From UBA6623 sp965226435 (GTDB lineage Bacteria; Acidobacteriota; Terriglobia; Bryobacterales; UBA6623): a stretch of DNA of 64,000 nt. Below the pieces are notes generated by a model. That model ran no database searches. It was not told the DNA's origin and saw only the letters and a list, made by a program, of their open reading frames with translations. The position numbers were made by a program, and so were the translations under genes. Shown here piece after piece: positions 17,649 through 28,212 of the stretch. The stretch is taken from assembly GCA_965226435.1 (NCBI GenBank), contig CBDDCY010000013.1:1240001-1304000 (forward strand), in the 5' to 3' direction. Every line of letters starts with the position of its first letter. The first letter of the stretch is position 1.

Positions 17649-18140
17649 TCAATCGAGACAAAGAGAAGACTGTTTCCAGAAAGCGGTAATCAAGCGCGGT
17701 TTGCGGCGCATTCGCCGCAGCGCTTTGCGGGCGCGCTCGTCGAGTTCCCAGTAGTCCTTCGGGCAGACGTTGGGCAACTCGTGCTGCTTCCAGTACGCCC
17801 AAATGTATTCCACCGGGTTCAACTCCGGCGCATAGGGCGGCAAGTACTCCGTTGCGATGTGATCCTCGGAGAGCTGGATGAACTCCCGCACCAGGCGGCT
17901 GCGGTGCGCCGGCAGCCGGTCCCAGACGATCAGCAGTGGGCCGTCGATGTGGCGCACCAAAGCCTTCAGGAAGTCGATGACCTCCAGCTCGCCGATCGCG
18001 CCGGGATAGAGCCGGAAGTAAAAGTTGCGCAACGTCAGCCCGGCCGACACCGACAGCTTGTCCCAGTTGAAGTTGAACTCCAACACCGGTGTCTCGCCGC
18101 GCGGCGCCCAGGTGCGGCAACGATGCGGCTTCTGACTCAA
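17649..18140 (-). CDS. IS630 transposase, frame B (catalytic DDE part)
   Basis: This frame supplies the DDE core. Read through from the -1 shift it begins KKKARKEERTIVFIDESGLS, with the first catalytic Asp in IVFIDESG, the second in LLIVWDRLPAHRS and the Glu in YLPPYAPELNPVEYIWAYWK, all standard IS630 motifs. It has no good start of its own, so it is probably made only as a fusion with frame A. Confidence 0.85.
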   Translation of the reverse strand: MSQKPHRCRTWAPRGETPVLEFNFNWDKLSVSAGLTLRNFYFRLYPGAIGELEVIDFLKALVRHIDGPLLIVWDRLPAHRSRLVREFIQLSEDHIATEYLPPYAPELNPVEYIWAYWKQHELPNVCPKDYWELDERARKALRRMRRKPRLITAFWKQSSLCLD

Positions 18141-18664
18141 TCCGCTTTCGTCGATGAAGACGATCGTGCGTTCTTCTTTGCGGGCTTTTTTTTAATGGCC
18201 GGCCAAGTCTTGCGCTGCCAGCCGCGGATGGCCTCTTCGTTGCGCTCCCGCGCTTTGCCGACGGGCCGTTGCGGGCTCCAACCGAGCGCCCGCGGGATCT
18301 TCCAGACATGGCCCTCGTGATAGCGCACGCCGAACTCGTCTCCGATCAGACGAGCGACCCGCGGACAGCTCCACAGCGGCGTCGGGAAGCCGTGCGCCTC
18401 GGGGCCTTCCAGCAGCAACGCCTCGAGGCGTTCGAGCTGCGCGGCGTCCAACAGCGGCTTACGGCCGGCGCGGCCGGCCTGGCGCAACCCGGCTTCGCCG
18501 TCACGCCGGTATCGTCGCAGCCACTCGCTGACGCTTTGCCGCGCGACCTTCAATCGCCTCGCTGTCTCGGACTGACTACAGCCTTGCTCGACCAACCGGA
18601 TCGCTTTGAAACGGCGCTTCTCCAGGGCCTCGAAATCCCGCCGTACGCCTTTTGTATTTCCCAT
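18137..18664 (-). CDS. IS630 transposase, frame A (DNA-binding part)
   Basis: 175 residues from the ATG at 18664. It holds the two helix-turn-helix units typical of IS630 (GCSQSETARRLKVARQSVSE and the VRYHEGHVWKIPRALGW segment). Near its end the mRNA contains eight consecutive A residues (complement of 18186-18193). A -1 slip there joins it to frame B, giving one full transposase of about 340 residues. Without slippage a DNA-binding fragment is made that could act as a repressor. Confidence 0.85.
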   Translation of the reverse strand: MGNTKGVRRDFEALEKRRFKAIRLVEQGCSQSETARRLKVARQSVSEWLRRYRRDGEAGLRQAGRAGRKPLLDAAQLERLEALLLEGPEAHGFPTPLWSCPRVARLIGDEFGVRYHEGHVWKIPRALGWSPQRPVGKARERNEEAIRGWQRKTWPAIKKKPAKKNARSSSSTKAD

Positions 18665-18749
18665 ACATACAAAGACGTACGTACCCCAAAAAGGTGTCAC
18701 TTTATTTTGCGAGACTCAATAGATCGCACTATGAGCCTTGGAAGCTGAT

Positions 18750-21386
18750 ATGATCGGCCGAACCTCCCCCTGCCCCTCAACGTCCTTCTTGCGTCTGCTT
18801 GCCCTATTGCTCCTTGTCTCCGCGGCCCCGCTGGCGGCCGCCACGGCATTGACGAATGGGCACCCTATCTTCGTGAAATTTCCGGAGATTGAAGAGGAGA
18901 GGACTCTTCTCGCCGGTGAAGACAGTTTTACGATTCTCGTCCCCGAGGGGGCGACACGATTGATCGTGGAATTCGTGACCGACCCCGAGACCCTCATCGA
19001 GTTGGCCGTCGAACCCGGCCAAGACGTCGGCACCGACGGCGACGGGAATTTCCTGGCCGACTTTCGAGCCAAGCCCAATCCACGAGGCGTAGCCCGTATC
19101 GAAATCGACCTGGTGCGGTTCCCGCGCTTACGGGAGGGGACGTATTTCATCGCGTTCTATTTCAACGTTCCAAGCGGCCCGACCGAGGGATTTCTGACGG
19201 CGACTGTCTCGGGGCCGCTGATCGACTCGGTGAAACCGCTCGCCGAATCGACGTTTGACGAGGGTCTCGAGGGTTGGACGCGCAATGACACCGCGAGCCC
19301 CTACCCGGGAACCAACGTCGGCGACAAAAACGCGACAATCGAGTTCGTTGCGTCGGGCGGAAATACCGGCGGAGAAGCGCCGGACGGCTATGCGCTGATC
19401 CGAACGCGTCGTGATCCGGCCGAGGACTGGTTCGTCGCGCCGGACGAATTCCTCGTTGATTTCCTCGCCCTCAACGAACCGCGAATCACCTTTGATTTGA
19501 CGGCGTTGACAGCTTTCAAGGAAGGCAATCACTTCGTCGAGGCACGTTTGATTGGGGAAGACGGGGCTTGGCGCTGGGTCGCTCCCACCGGTGCGCCGGA
19601 CCCGAATGGGGATTGGGTTTCCTACTCCATAACGATGACCGAGGAAAATTGGCGAGTCTCCGAGGGTAATTTCATGGCCTTCGAGCAGGTGTTTTCAAAC
19701 CCCAAGCGTCTTGAAATCCGCGCCAGTTACAACTCACTCGGCAACCAGGCGGCGCTTGATAATGTCAGGCTCTTCGCGCGCGGTGATTTCGCGATACCGG
19801 TCTTACCGGCGATCACGTCATTCTCGGCGGGTATGGACGGTTGGTCCCGTAACTATCCGGCATCGGAGCAAATCGACCTGGCCACGCTGGGCGACAAGAA
19901 CACCCAGTTGATCTGGAATGAATTCGAAGGGAATCCGGAAGGCTTCCTGCGCATCGTCGAAAACGGCGGCTCGGCGCCGGACGCTTTCGTGGTTCCCGAA
20001 TTTTACTTGGGGAATTATCACGGCCTGGAAGCGCCGCGTCTGGAATTCGACTATCGTCATAGGTTCCTTTCCGGGGCGGCGAAACCGGTCGAGATTTTGC
20101 TCATCGGAACGGATACGGCGTTTCGCTGGACGGGTGTGCTGCCGGGCGACGTATGGAGTCGCCAAACCGCCTTCTTGGACGAGAGTGCTTGGACAAGAGT
20201 CGAGGGCGACCAGTCGTTCTTCTCCGCGCTGGGCTTCATCAGGCGCATCGAAATCAGCGCGGATTTATCAGAAGGCGACGAGCTGAATTCGATTGACAAT
20301 TTCGCGCTGCTCACCGCCGACACGCCCCCGCTGGTCCAAAGCATCAGCGCCCTGCCCTCGACTCTGACGTTCGCCGGGGTTGCGACCGGCCCCAGCCCTG
20401 TAGCGATCGAACTGAACATCACCGCTTCGAGCGGTGTACTTCGCTGGGAAGCGACGCTGGAAGGCTCGCTGGCGGATCGCATTTCGCTCTCCGACGAAGA
20501 GGGCGACACGCCGACGCAAGTCAGCGTTCAAATCGACACCCAGGGCGTGCCGGCGCAAATCGGCGAAGTGGCGACGATCACCTTTACCGCTGTCGGGGTG
20601 ACGACGGATACCGCCGTGGTTCCGGTGACGTTGATTTTGGGCGACCAGCCGAACCCCACACCGGAGATTTTTGACGGCGGGATTGTGAATTCGGCCGCTT
20701 ACACCCTGAATTTCGCGGGCGGCACTCTGGGCTCCATCTTCGGACGCTTCCTCGGCGGGACCGAGGACGGAACCAATGCGTCCTTCGTCGGGCGAAATAA
20801 TGACACGCTGCCGACTCAGATCAACGGCGTTCGCGTTTTGGTCTTCACGCCGGAAGGCTTGATGATTGCCGAAGCGCCGCTAACGTATCTCGGTGACAAC
20901 CAGATTAACTTCCAACTGCCCTTCGCGGCGGCCGGCATGGGGCTGGTGAAGATCGCTGTCGACAACACCGGCGCTCGGAGCGGAATGCAAAGCATTCCGG
21001 TGGCGAACGCGGCTCCGGGCATCTTCACCTATAACGGTGGTCGGGCGGTCGTGAGGGATCCGCAAGGGAATCTGATCACGGCAAGCAACCCGGCCGACCG
21101 CAACACGATCGTGACGGTCTACATGACGGGCCAGGGGCCGGTTGCCCCGACGTTGGCCGACGGCCAGGCCGCCACGGCAACTCCTCTAGTCCTAGCGCCG
21201 CTCAGTGCGAGCGTCCAAATCGCGGGCCACGACGCCGACATTCAGTTCCTCGGCATGACACCGGGGCTGGTCGGCGTCTTGCAGCTCAACATGCGTCCCA
21301 GCTTCTTCACGCCCAGCGGCGACCAGTCCATTCTGGTCAACATCGGCGGGCATGAATCAAACATCGCCACGATTGCGATGGAATAG
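18750..21386 (+). CDS. Exported laminin-B-like protein with TIGR03437 C-terminal domain
   Basis: The 878-residue protein begins with a signal peptide. An N-terminal domain of bacterial pre-peptidase C-terminal type (about 25-140: FTILVPEGATRLIVEF) is followed by two laminin-B-like domains (about 160-345 and 355-525; both have FDEGLEGWTRN / FSAGMDGWSRN starts and LGDKN / VGDKN motifs), a BACON-like beta domain (about 535-640) and the TIGR03437 module (GGIVNSAAYTLNFAGGTLGSIFG ... VYMTGQGPVAP) to the end. That last module is a hallmark of Acidobacteria. It is probably a surface adhesin or carbohydrate-binding protein. ATG 18750 is preferred over a TTG twelve bases upstream. Confidence 0.85.
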   Translation: MIGRTSPCPSTSFLRLLALLLLVSAAPLAAATALTNGHPIFVKFPEIEEERTLLAGEDSFTILVPEGATRLIVEFVTDPETLIELAVEPGQDVGTDGDGNFLADFRAKPNPRGVARIEIDLVRFPRLREGTYFIAFYFNVPSGPTEGFLTATVSGPLIDSVKPLAESTFDEGLEGWTRNDTASPYPGTNVGDKNATIEFVASGGNTGGEAPDGYALIRTRRDPAEDWFVAPDEFLVDFLALNEPRITFDLTALTAFKEGNHFVEARLIGEDGAWRWVAPTGAPDPNGDWVSYSITMTEENWRVSEGNFMAFEQVFSNPKRLEIRASYNSLGNQAALDNVRLFARGDFAIPVLPAITSFSAGMDGWSRNYPASEQIDLATLGDKNTQLIWNEFEGNPEGFLRIVENGGSAPDAFVVPEFYLGNYHGLEAPRLEFDYRHRFLSGAAKPVEILLIGTDTAFRWTGVLPGDVWSRQTAFLDESAWTRVEGDQSFFSALGFIRRIEISADLSEGDELNSIDNFALLTADTPPLVQSISALPSTLTFAGVATGPSPVAIELNITASSGVLRWEATLEGSLADRISLSDEEGDTPTQVSVQIDTQGVPAQIGEVATITFTAVGVTTDTAVVPVTLILGDQPNPTPEIFDGGIVNSAAYTLNFAGGTLGSIFGRFLGGTEDGTNASFVGRNNDTLPTQINGVRVLVFTPEGLMIAEAPLTYLGDNQINFQLPFAAAGMGLVKIAVDNTGARSGMQSIPVANAAPGIFTYNGGRAVVRDPQGNLITASNPADRNTIVTVYMTGQGPVAPTLADGQAATATPLVLAPLSASVQIAGHDADIQFLGMTPGLVGVLQLNMRPSFFTPSGDQSILVNIGGHESNIATIAME

Positions 21387-21730
21387 AATCCCCGTTTCGA
21401 AAAGTCGGCGTTTTTTCGTTTCCCGGCGTGCCCGCGCGGGGGGGCATGAACCCGACAACCCTTCCGCTTTGACCGGCTGAGAGTCGGTCACAACCCAATT
21501 CTTAAGCGCTCGGTCCGTTCTCCGCTGTAACCGCTCTTTCGACCCCGCGTCTTGTCGGCGCCGGGTACGTTTGACTTAAGACCCCCTCATTGGTACCGGT
21601 TACGAAATGTAGCTTTGGCGTCATGTGTTTCGCCTAGGACTTGCCGCAAACTAGCTCTATCAAGCGACACGCCGGCGGCCCAAATCAAGGGGCCGCACTT
21701 TGAATCGGCGGCGTTGCTCAAGGAGCCGCC
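21387..21730. other. Intergenic region, no gene recognised
   Basis: 344 bases. A hairpin GACCG-GCTGAGAGT-CGGTC lies near 21471-21489 without a T tract. No riboswitch consensus or coding frame is convincing. It should contain the promoter of the following gene. Confidence 0.4.
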
Positions 21731-22324
21731 ATGTTTACCAAGTCCCTCACCACGCTGAAGTTTTTCTTCGTTTGCGCCCTCGCCATGGGCACATTGTTGA
21801 TGATCTCCGCCCCGGCCCAAGCGGCTGACGCCGCGGTCGCGGCGCCGCTCGATCTCGACCGGGCCGACACTTACGAAGCTCCCGCGGTGCGTTATAGGCC
21901 CTACCTGACCTCACGGCCCGGCACGGACGCCCGAGAGCGTGGCAAGAAGCGTTGGAAGAAGGCCTGGATCGCCTCCTGGATCGCCTTTGCCGCCGTCAAC
22001 CTGCTCGACGCCCACTCCTCGATGGGCCGTCGCGAGTTGAACCCGTTGCTGCGCAATGCCGACGGAACTTTCAGTGGTCGCAAGGCCGCGATGATCAAAG
22101 CCGCGGTCGGCGGAGGGTTCTTCGCCTTCCAATGGTGGACTCAACGGAGAAACCCCGAAGCAAACCACTACAAGGCGTTCACGATCGCCAATAGCGCCGC
22201 GGCGGCGAGTTTCGGGGTGGTCGCGATGCGCAACTACGGCAACGCGAAAGTGACCGGGAGTTCCGGGCACGCGGGAGCGGTTGAATACCTACACCGCCCC
22301 TCACCTGTTGCATCGAGGCCTTGA
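21731..22324 (+). CDS. Exported small membrane protein, function unknown
   Basis: The 197-residue product has a signal peptide (cleavage near APAQA-AD) and two further hydrophobic segments (about 77-93 and 118-135). Between them lies LLDAHSSMGRRELNPLLRNADGTFSGRKA, reminiscent of small acidobacterial inner-membrane proteins with an xDAxSSxGxxExNPLL pattern. AAGGAG five bases before the ATG supports the start. No catalytic residue is apparent, and the neighbours give no clue. Confidence 0.75.
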   Translation: MFTKSLTTLKFFFVCALAMGTLLMISAPAQAADAAVAAPLDLDRADTYEAPAVRYRPYLTSRPGTDARERGKKRWKKAWIASWIAFAAVNLLDAHSSMGRRELNPLLRNADGTFSGRKAAMIKAAVGGGFFAFQWWTQRRNPEANHYKAFTIANSAAAASFGVVAMRNYGNAKVTGSSGHAGAVEYLHRPSPVASRP

Positions 22325-22646
22325 AGTTCGGCACGCTCGGCGCGGATCGAACTTTCGGTAGAGCGGGCGGCTTTTGACGGACTGAACATGCCGGCCTTTA
22401 CCGGGGCCGAGACCCTGAACCGTTCGCGCTTTCGGCGGCTCGGACGGCACACCCGAGGCTGCTAACCAACCGATTACCGCACGGAACCCGATATTCCGCC
22501 AACCATCGGCGGACGGGCGCTATGTGCTTCGTTGCGGTGAGCTTAGTCCTGCTCGCGGTCGCGAGCCTCAGCGGGCCAGTTCTCAACAACACGGATGACG
22601 CTCGGGCGCATCTCGTGCGGGTGCGGGTCTGAGGGGCCGTTTCCCA
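22325..22646. other. Intergenic region between converging genes, no gene recognised
   Basis: 322 bases lying 3' of both neighbouring genes. Nothing with a clear T-tract terminator or conserved repeat was found. Confidence 0.4.
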
Positions 22647-24404
22647 TCAAGCGAGCTGTTTTTGCAAACGCGGCAAAGACGGGGCATCTTGTGCGCCGGG
22701 CCTCGACCGCTTGAACAGGGCCGGCGTCAAAACTTCAGCCGGAGCAGGCCGACTGAACAGGTATCCTTGGCCCCGGTTGCACTGCAAGGACTGTAAGGCG
22801 GTCAATTGATCGTCCGAGCTGATGCCTTCGGCCGTGACTCCAAGGTTTAGACCGCGGGCGAGCGCGATCAGAGCCTCGACAATGCTATAGCTTCTCGGGT
22901 CGTCCCCCGTGAGGCCGTCGACAAACGTTTTATCGATTTTCAAGGTGTGCAGCGGGAAACGGAGCAGATAGCTCAGCGAGCAGTAACCCGTTCCAAAGTC
23001 ATCCACCGCGATTCGTAAGCCTAGATCCTTCAACTTCGTGAGCATCTCGGCAGCCTTTTCCGGGTGCTCCATTAATAGACTCTCCGTCAACTCCAATTCG
23101 ATCGAATCGGGCGGCGAGCCGGTCTCGGCCAAGATCTCGGAAACCGTGTCCGCGAATTGTTGCCTATACAGCTGCCGGGCGGAAACGTTTACGGACATAC
23201 TTAGCGACGGCAAGCCGGCTTGTCGCCAGGCTCGATTTTGGGCGCAGGCGGAGCGCAGGACAAACTCCCCGATTGGGAGGATCAAGCCCGTGCTCTCCGC
23301 GGCCGGAATGAACTCCGCCGGCATGAGCAACCCGCGGGTGGGGTGCTCCCAGCGGACCAAGGCTTCGCAACCGGTTATTTCGCCACTGGGGAGTGCCACG
23401 ATGGGTTGGTAATGGACGACGAATTGCTTGTCCCGGAGGGCTTGCTGTAGGTCTGCCTCCAACTGTAGCTGTGAACTGGCGCGGACCTGTCGTTGCACGT
23501 TCACGATCTCGTCATAGCCGTTTTGAGAAGCCTTCTGGCGATACATGGCCGTGTCGGCGTCGCGCAACAGGTCTTCGGGTCGCTTGTATTGCGTCGAACT
23601 GAGAGGCATTCCGATGCTGGCCGTTGTGAATATGACGTGCCCTTGTATGTTGGCGGGTTCTTCCAGGTCCGTTCGCAACCGATCGACGATGCTCTTTGCT
23701 TCGCCAGGCTCGGTCAATCCGTCCAGCAGTACCGCAAACTCGTCTCCGCCCAAGCGAGCCACGGTATCCCCCGGCCGCAGAGAGGCCCTGAGTCTTTGCG
23801 CGATGTGAATCAAGTATTGATCCCCCGTCGCGTGACCGAATTTGTCGTTGAGGATTTTGAAGCGATCCAGGTCCAGGAACAGCACTCCAAAAAGGTACTC
23901 TTTCCTTGCTCTTGCTCGACGGTGGGCCACTTTCAGCAACTGCATGAACCGGATACGATTGGGAACCCCGGTGAGCGCGTCGCTATGACTCAGCTTTGTG
24001 TGTTGTTCGAACACGCGCCCGGATAAGATCACGCCCGCACACAGCGCGAAACTCACGGACAATTCAGACCCCAGGACGACCGGGATGGGTTCTCCGATGA
24101 AAAAAGAACCGAATTGATACCCGGCCACCAGCACGAGCATGAGCCCAAGCACCTTATTCTTCGAGCCGAACTGAGACCATCGGACCAGGATGTAGAAAAC
24201 CAAAACGGCAGTCGCGTTGAGGATCACTACCCGAAACGCGGACCATTGTTCCGCTGGAAAGTGGGGCAACAGTGGTTGCGACGCGGTCAAAGCGAGCATC
24301 AAGGGTAGGAACACGAGTTTCCAGTCCCCTGTGCGCCAGACCACACTCCACGCTGTTGCCAGAAGGCGTAACGAGACAGAAACGATGGCGAAAGAAAGCT
24401 CCAT
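22647..24404 (-). CDS. Membrane GGDEF-EAL protein (cyclic-di-GMP synthesis and breakdown)
   Basis: The 585-residue protein has five or so membrane helices (about 1-125) forming a sensor region, then GGDEF (about 140-300) and EAL (about 315-565) domains. The cyclase site LGGDEF is intact, and RPGD five residues before it is a complete product-inhibition site (RxxD). The EAL part keeps EALVRW, NVSARQ, ELTES, VDDFGTGY and IDKTFV, so phosphodiesterase activity is also expected. The gene follows a PilZ-domain gene by 45 bases, so enzyme and receptor are probably made together. Confidence 0.93.
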   Translation of the reverse strand: MELSFAIVSVSLRLLATAWSVVWRTGDWKLVFLPLMLALTASQPLLPHFPAEQWSAFRVVILNATAVLVFYILVRWSQFGSKNKVLGLMLVLVAGYQFGSFFIGEPIPVVLGSELSVSFALCAGVILSGRVFEQHTKLSHSDALTGVPNRIRFMQLLKVAHRRARARKEYLFGVLFLDLDRFKILNDKFGHATGDQYLIHIAQRLRASLRPGDTVARLGGDEFAVLLDGLTEPGEAKSIVDRLRTDLEEPANIQGHVIFTTASIGMPLSSTQYKRPEDLLRDADTAMYRQKASQNGYDEIVNVQRQVRASSQLQLEADLQQALRDKQFVVHYQPIVALPSGEITGCEALVRWEHPTRGLLMPAEFIPAAESTGLILPIGEFVLRSACAQNRAWRQAGLPSLSMSVNVSARQLYRQQFADTVSEILAETGSPPDSIELELTESLLMEHPEKAAEMLTKLKDLGLRIAVDDFGTGYCSLSYLLRFPLHTLKIDKTFVDGLTGDDPRSYSIVEALIALARGLNLGVTAEGISSDDQLTALQSLQCNRGQGYLFSRPAPAEVLTPALFKRSRPGAQDAPSLPRLQKQLA

Positions 24405-24449
24405 GAGAATAGCCCCGGGGGGAGCCGAATCGATGACTCGAAATCCGTG

Positions 24450-24857
24450 TTAACTCTTCCAACCGTTACGGCAGGGATATGGTTCGCCGGCGATTTCGAT
24501 TCCGAGGATGAATTTTTCCCCTTCCTCGCGACAATACCGGACGTAGCCCAAGCACTCCAACGTTCGACCGAATAAGCGAACGACCGACGGGATCGGTACT
24601 CGCGTGGCTATCTCCAATTGCATGCCGCTATCGTTCATATCCCTAGCTTGGACCGCGCAGGTTCCGCGTTCGCCGAACGAGTTTGTCCAGTGGAGCGTGC
24701 CCTCACCGGTGGTCGGATGTCGTTTCGATGCACGCCGTTCGATGCCTCGAACTCGACCTAACCACGATTTCGTACTAGGTAGATCCCTGGGGGTCACGGC
24801 CCCATGACGGCTCAATTCGTCGAAGAGTACGGCGATATCGGTTTGCGTTGCTGCCAT
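24450..24857 (-). CDS. PilZ-domain cyclic-di-GMP receptor
   Basis: A 135-residue protein whose C-terminal two-thirds is a PilZ domain. The Arg motif is present as RRASKRHP (about 41-48). The second motif reads DMNDSG (about 73-78), with Asn in place of the usual Ser of D/NxSxxG, so binding may be weaker than normal. The first 35 residues are a short helical extension. Its position directly upstream of a GGDEF-EAL gene supports a role in cyclic-di-GMP signalling. GGAGGAAG upstream fits the ATG. Confidence 0.85.
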   Translation of the reverse strand: MAATQTDIAVLFDELSRHGAVTPRDLPSTKSWLGRVRGIERRASKRHPTTGEGTLHWTNSFGERGTCAVQARDMNDSGMQLEIATRVPIPSVVRLFGRTLECLGYVRYCREEGEKFILGIEIAGEPYPCRNGWKS

Positions 24858-25337
24858 ATCTCACTTCCTCCGGCTCTGTAAATGACTGAGTAAACACTAT
24901 CTTCGGGTCGGCACTTAACTTTAGTCAATGAATCTATCGGTTCAATTTCAGAAACTGTAGTACTGGATGGAATAGGTGTTTACACCTATAAGTACACGGG
25001 CAAAGCCGTTCGACGACGGTCCCCAGCCCATCAACCAGCGGGCTCGCCCGGTCGAGAGGGTGTCTGGGGAACCGCCGAGGCCTCCCGCGGATCGAGTACA
25101 CAATGCACAGGTTATGAGTCTTGGGGTGCGATTCCGGATCAGGTGAAGTTGATATTCGCGGATGTGGGAAGACCCGGATGTTTTGCGCCTTCCGCCCACC
25201 GGAAAGAGGTGCGACAGATTGACCGCTGGATTGCCTGAACGCGAAATCGAGGGGGAGGCGGCAAATCCGGGAGACAAGCTGAGAGCCTGTCTCAACGGCG
25301 GGCTAGGACAAACACGAGTGCTCGTCCCTACCTGGCG
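24858..25337. other. Intergenic region with PilZ promoter and a family 2 repeat
   Basis: 480 bases. The AT-rich part near 24890-24960 (TTGACT on the minus strand at about 24925) is a plausible promoter for the PilZ/GGDEF-EAL unit. A family 2 repeat closes the region at 25271-25332. No coding frame is convincing. Confidence 0.45.
25271..25332 (+). repeat. Dispersed double-hairpin repeat, family 2
   Basis: GAGACAAGCTGAGAGCCTG then TCTCAAC forms the first hairpin; GGACAAACACGAGTGCTCG then TCC forms the second. It ends five bases from the stop codon of cimA, on its 3' side. Confidence 0.8.
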
Positions 25338-26948
<1,611 letters not shown>

Positions 26949-27091
26949 GGCTTGCTTTCCTTTCGGACCCGACGGTCCGCTCCGCCGGACGCTCACGGCG
27001 GCCCGCGCGCATCCGCCTGTCATCATGGCGAACACAACGCCCCGCCGTGTCACCCGCCTAGCCAATCGGCGAGAACGCGCGCCGCGTCACT

Positions 27092-28102
27092 CTAGCTCGA
27101 TGCGCCCTTCTTCTTTAAGAAGGACATCATCTCGCGCAGGTTTCCGCCCACTTGCTCAACCAATTGGTCTTGCTGCGCTTTGCGGGTGTCGAGAAACTTT
27201 TGCCGTCCGGCTTTGTTTTCATCGATCCATTCCTTGGCGAACTGGCCCGACTGCACTTCGGCGAGGACTTGCTTCATGTTCTCGCGGACGTGATCGTCGA
27301 TTACCCGCGGGCCGCGCGAGTAGTCGCCGTACTCGGCCGTGTCGCTGACCGAATAGCGCATGTAACTCAGGCCGCCCTCATAAATCAAATCGACGATCAA
27401 CTTCACCTCGTGCAGGCACTCGAAGTACGCAATCTCGGGCTGATACCCGGCTTCCACCAGTGTTTCGAAACCGGACCGAATCAGTTCCGCGGTTCCGCCG
27501 CACAGCACCGCCTGTTCACCGAACAGATCACTCTCGGTCTCTTCCTTGAACGTCGTCTCGATAATGCCCGCCTTCAGGCAACCGAGCGCCATCCCGTAAG
27601 CCAGCGCCTGCTGCTTCGCTTTACCCGTGGCATCCTGGTGAACCGCCAACAGTCCGGGAACGCCGACGCCCTCGGTGAAAAGCTCGCGGACGCGGTGCCC
27701 CGGCGCCTTCGGAGCGATCATCGACACATCGATGCCCTCGGGCGCTTCGATCTGCTCATAGTGAATATTGAACCCGTGGGCGAACATGATCGTGTTGCCG
27801 GCCTCGAGCCCGGGTGCAATTTCGTCCTTGAAGAGATCGCCCTGAATGTGGTCGGAAACCAAGATCATGATCACGTCGGCGGCCTTGGAAGCATCGGCGG
27901 TGGTCATCACCTTGAGCCCGGCTGCTTCGGCCTTGGGCCACGATTTGCTCCCTTCGTAGAGTCCCACGACGACATCGACGCCGTTGTCCTTGAGGTTGAG
28001 GGCATGCGCGTGCCCTTGGCTGCCGTAACCGATGATGGCCGCGGTTTTGCCCGCGAGATCATCGAGACTGGCGTCCTTTTCGTAGTAAATGGTTGCTGCC
28101 AT
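27092..28102 (-). CDS. ilvC: Ketol-acid reductoisomerase
   Basis: The 336-residue class I enzyme rearranges and reduces 2-acetolactate and acetohydroxybutyrate with NAD(P)H and Mg2+. The Rossmann motif is GYGSQGHAHALNLKDNG, the Mg-binding residues lie in DLFGEQAVLCGG, and the C-terminal knot domain contains YFECLHEVKLIVDLIYEGG. It is the third gene in the ilv operon, about 110 bases after ilvN. AGGAG upstream supports ATG 28102. Confidence 0.96.
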   Translation of the reverse strand: MAATIYYEKDASLDDLAGKTAAIIGYGSQGHAHALNLKDNGVDVVVGLYEGSKSWPKAEAAGLKVMTTADASKAADVIMILVSDHIQGDLFKDEIAPGLEAGNTIMFAHGFNIHYEQIEAPEGIDVSMIAPKAPGHRVRELFTEGVGVPGLLAVHQDATGKAKQQALAYGMALGCLKAGIIETTFKEETESDLFGEQAVLCGGTAELIRSGFETLVEAGYQPEIAYFECLHEVKLIVDLIYEGGLSYMRYSVSDTAEYGDYSRGPRVIDDHVRENMKQVLAEVQSGQFAKEWIDENKAGRQKFLDTRKAQQDQLVEQVGGNLREMMSFLKKKGASS

Positions 28103-28212
28103 CAATTGCTCCTGTTCTGTCTATCGATTCGACACGGCGCCGGTATCGCTGACCGATCCTCTTGTAACTCCGCATCCCCGGGGTGCCCCCCGCTTAAACT
28201 TCCCCGCGACGG

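Larger units (their letters stand above)
17627..18719 (-). mobile_element. IS630-family insertion sequence
   Basis: The element is 1093 bases. Its ends, CTGAGTCTCGCATAATA at the left and the complement of TTGAGTCTCGCAAAATA at the right, are inverted repeats, and each is flanked by TA (17625-17626 and 18720-18721), the target duplication expected for IS630. It carries two overlapping frames joined by a slippery A8 run. The right end lies 30 bases ahead of the start of the next gene, so it has replaced that gene's upstream region. Confidence 0.88.

Noticed and set aside
21440..21520. CTGAGAG motif and nearby hairpins recalling a TPP riboswitch
   Set aside because: The companion TGATC and ACCTG elements are missing and the following gene has no thiamine link.
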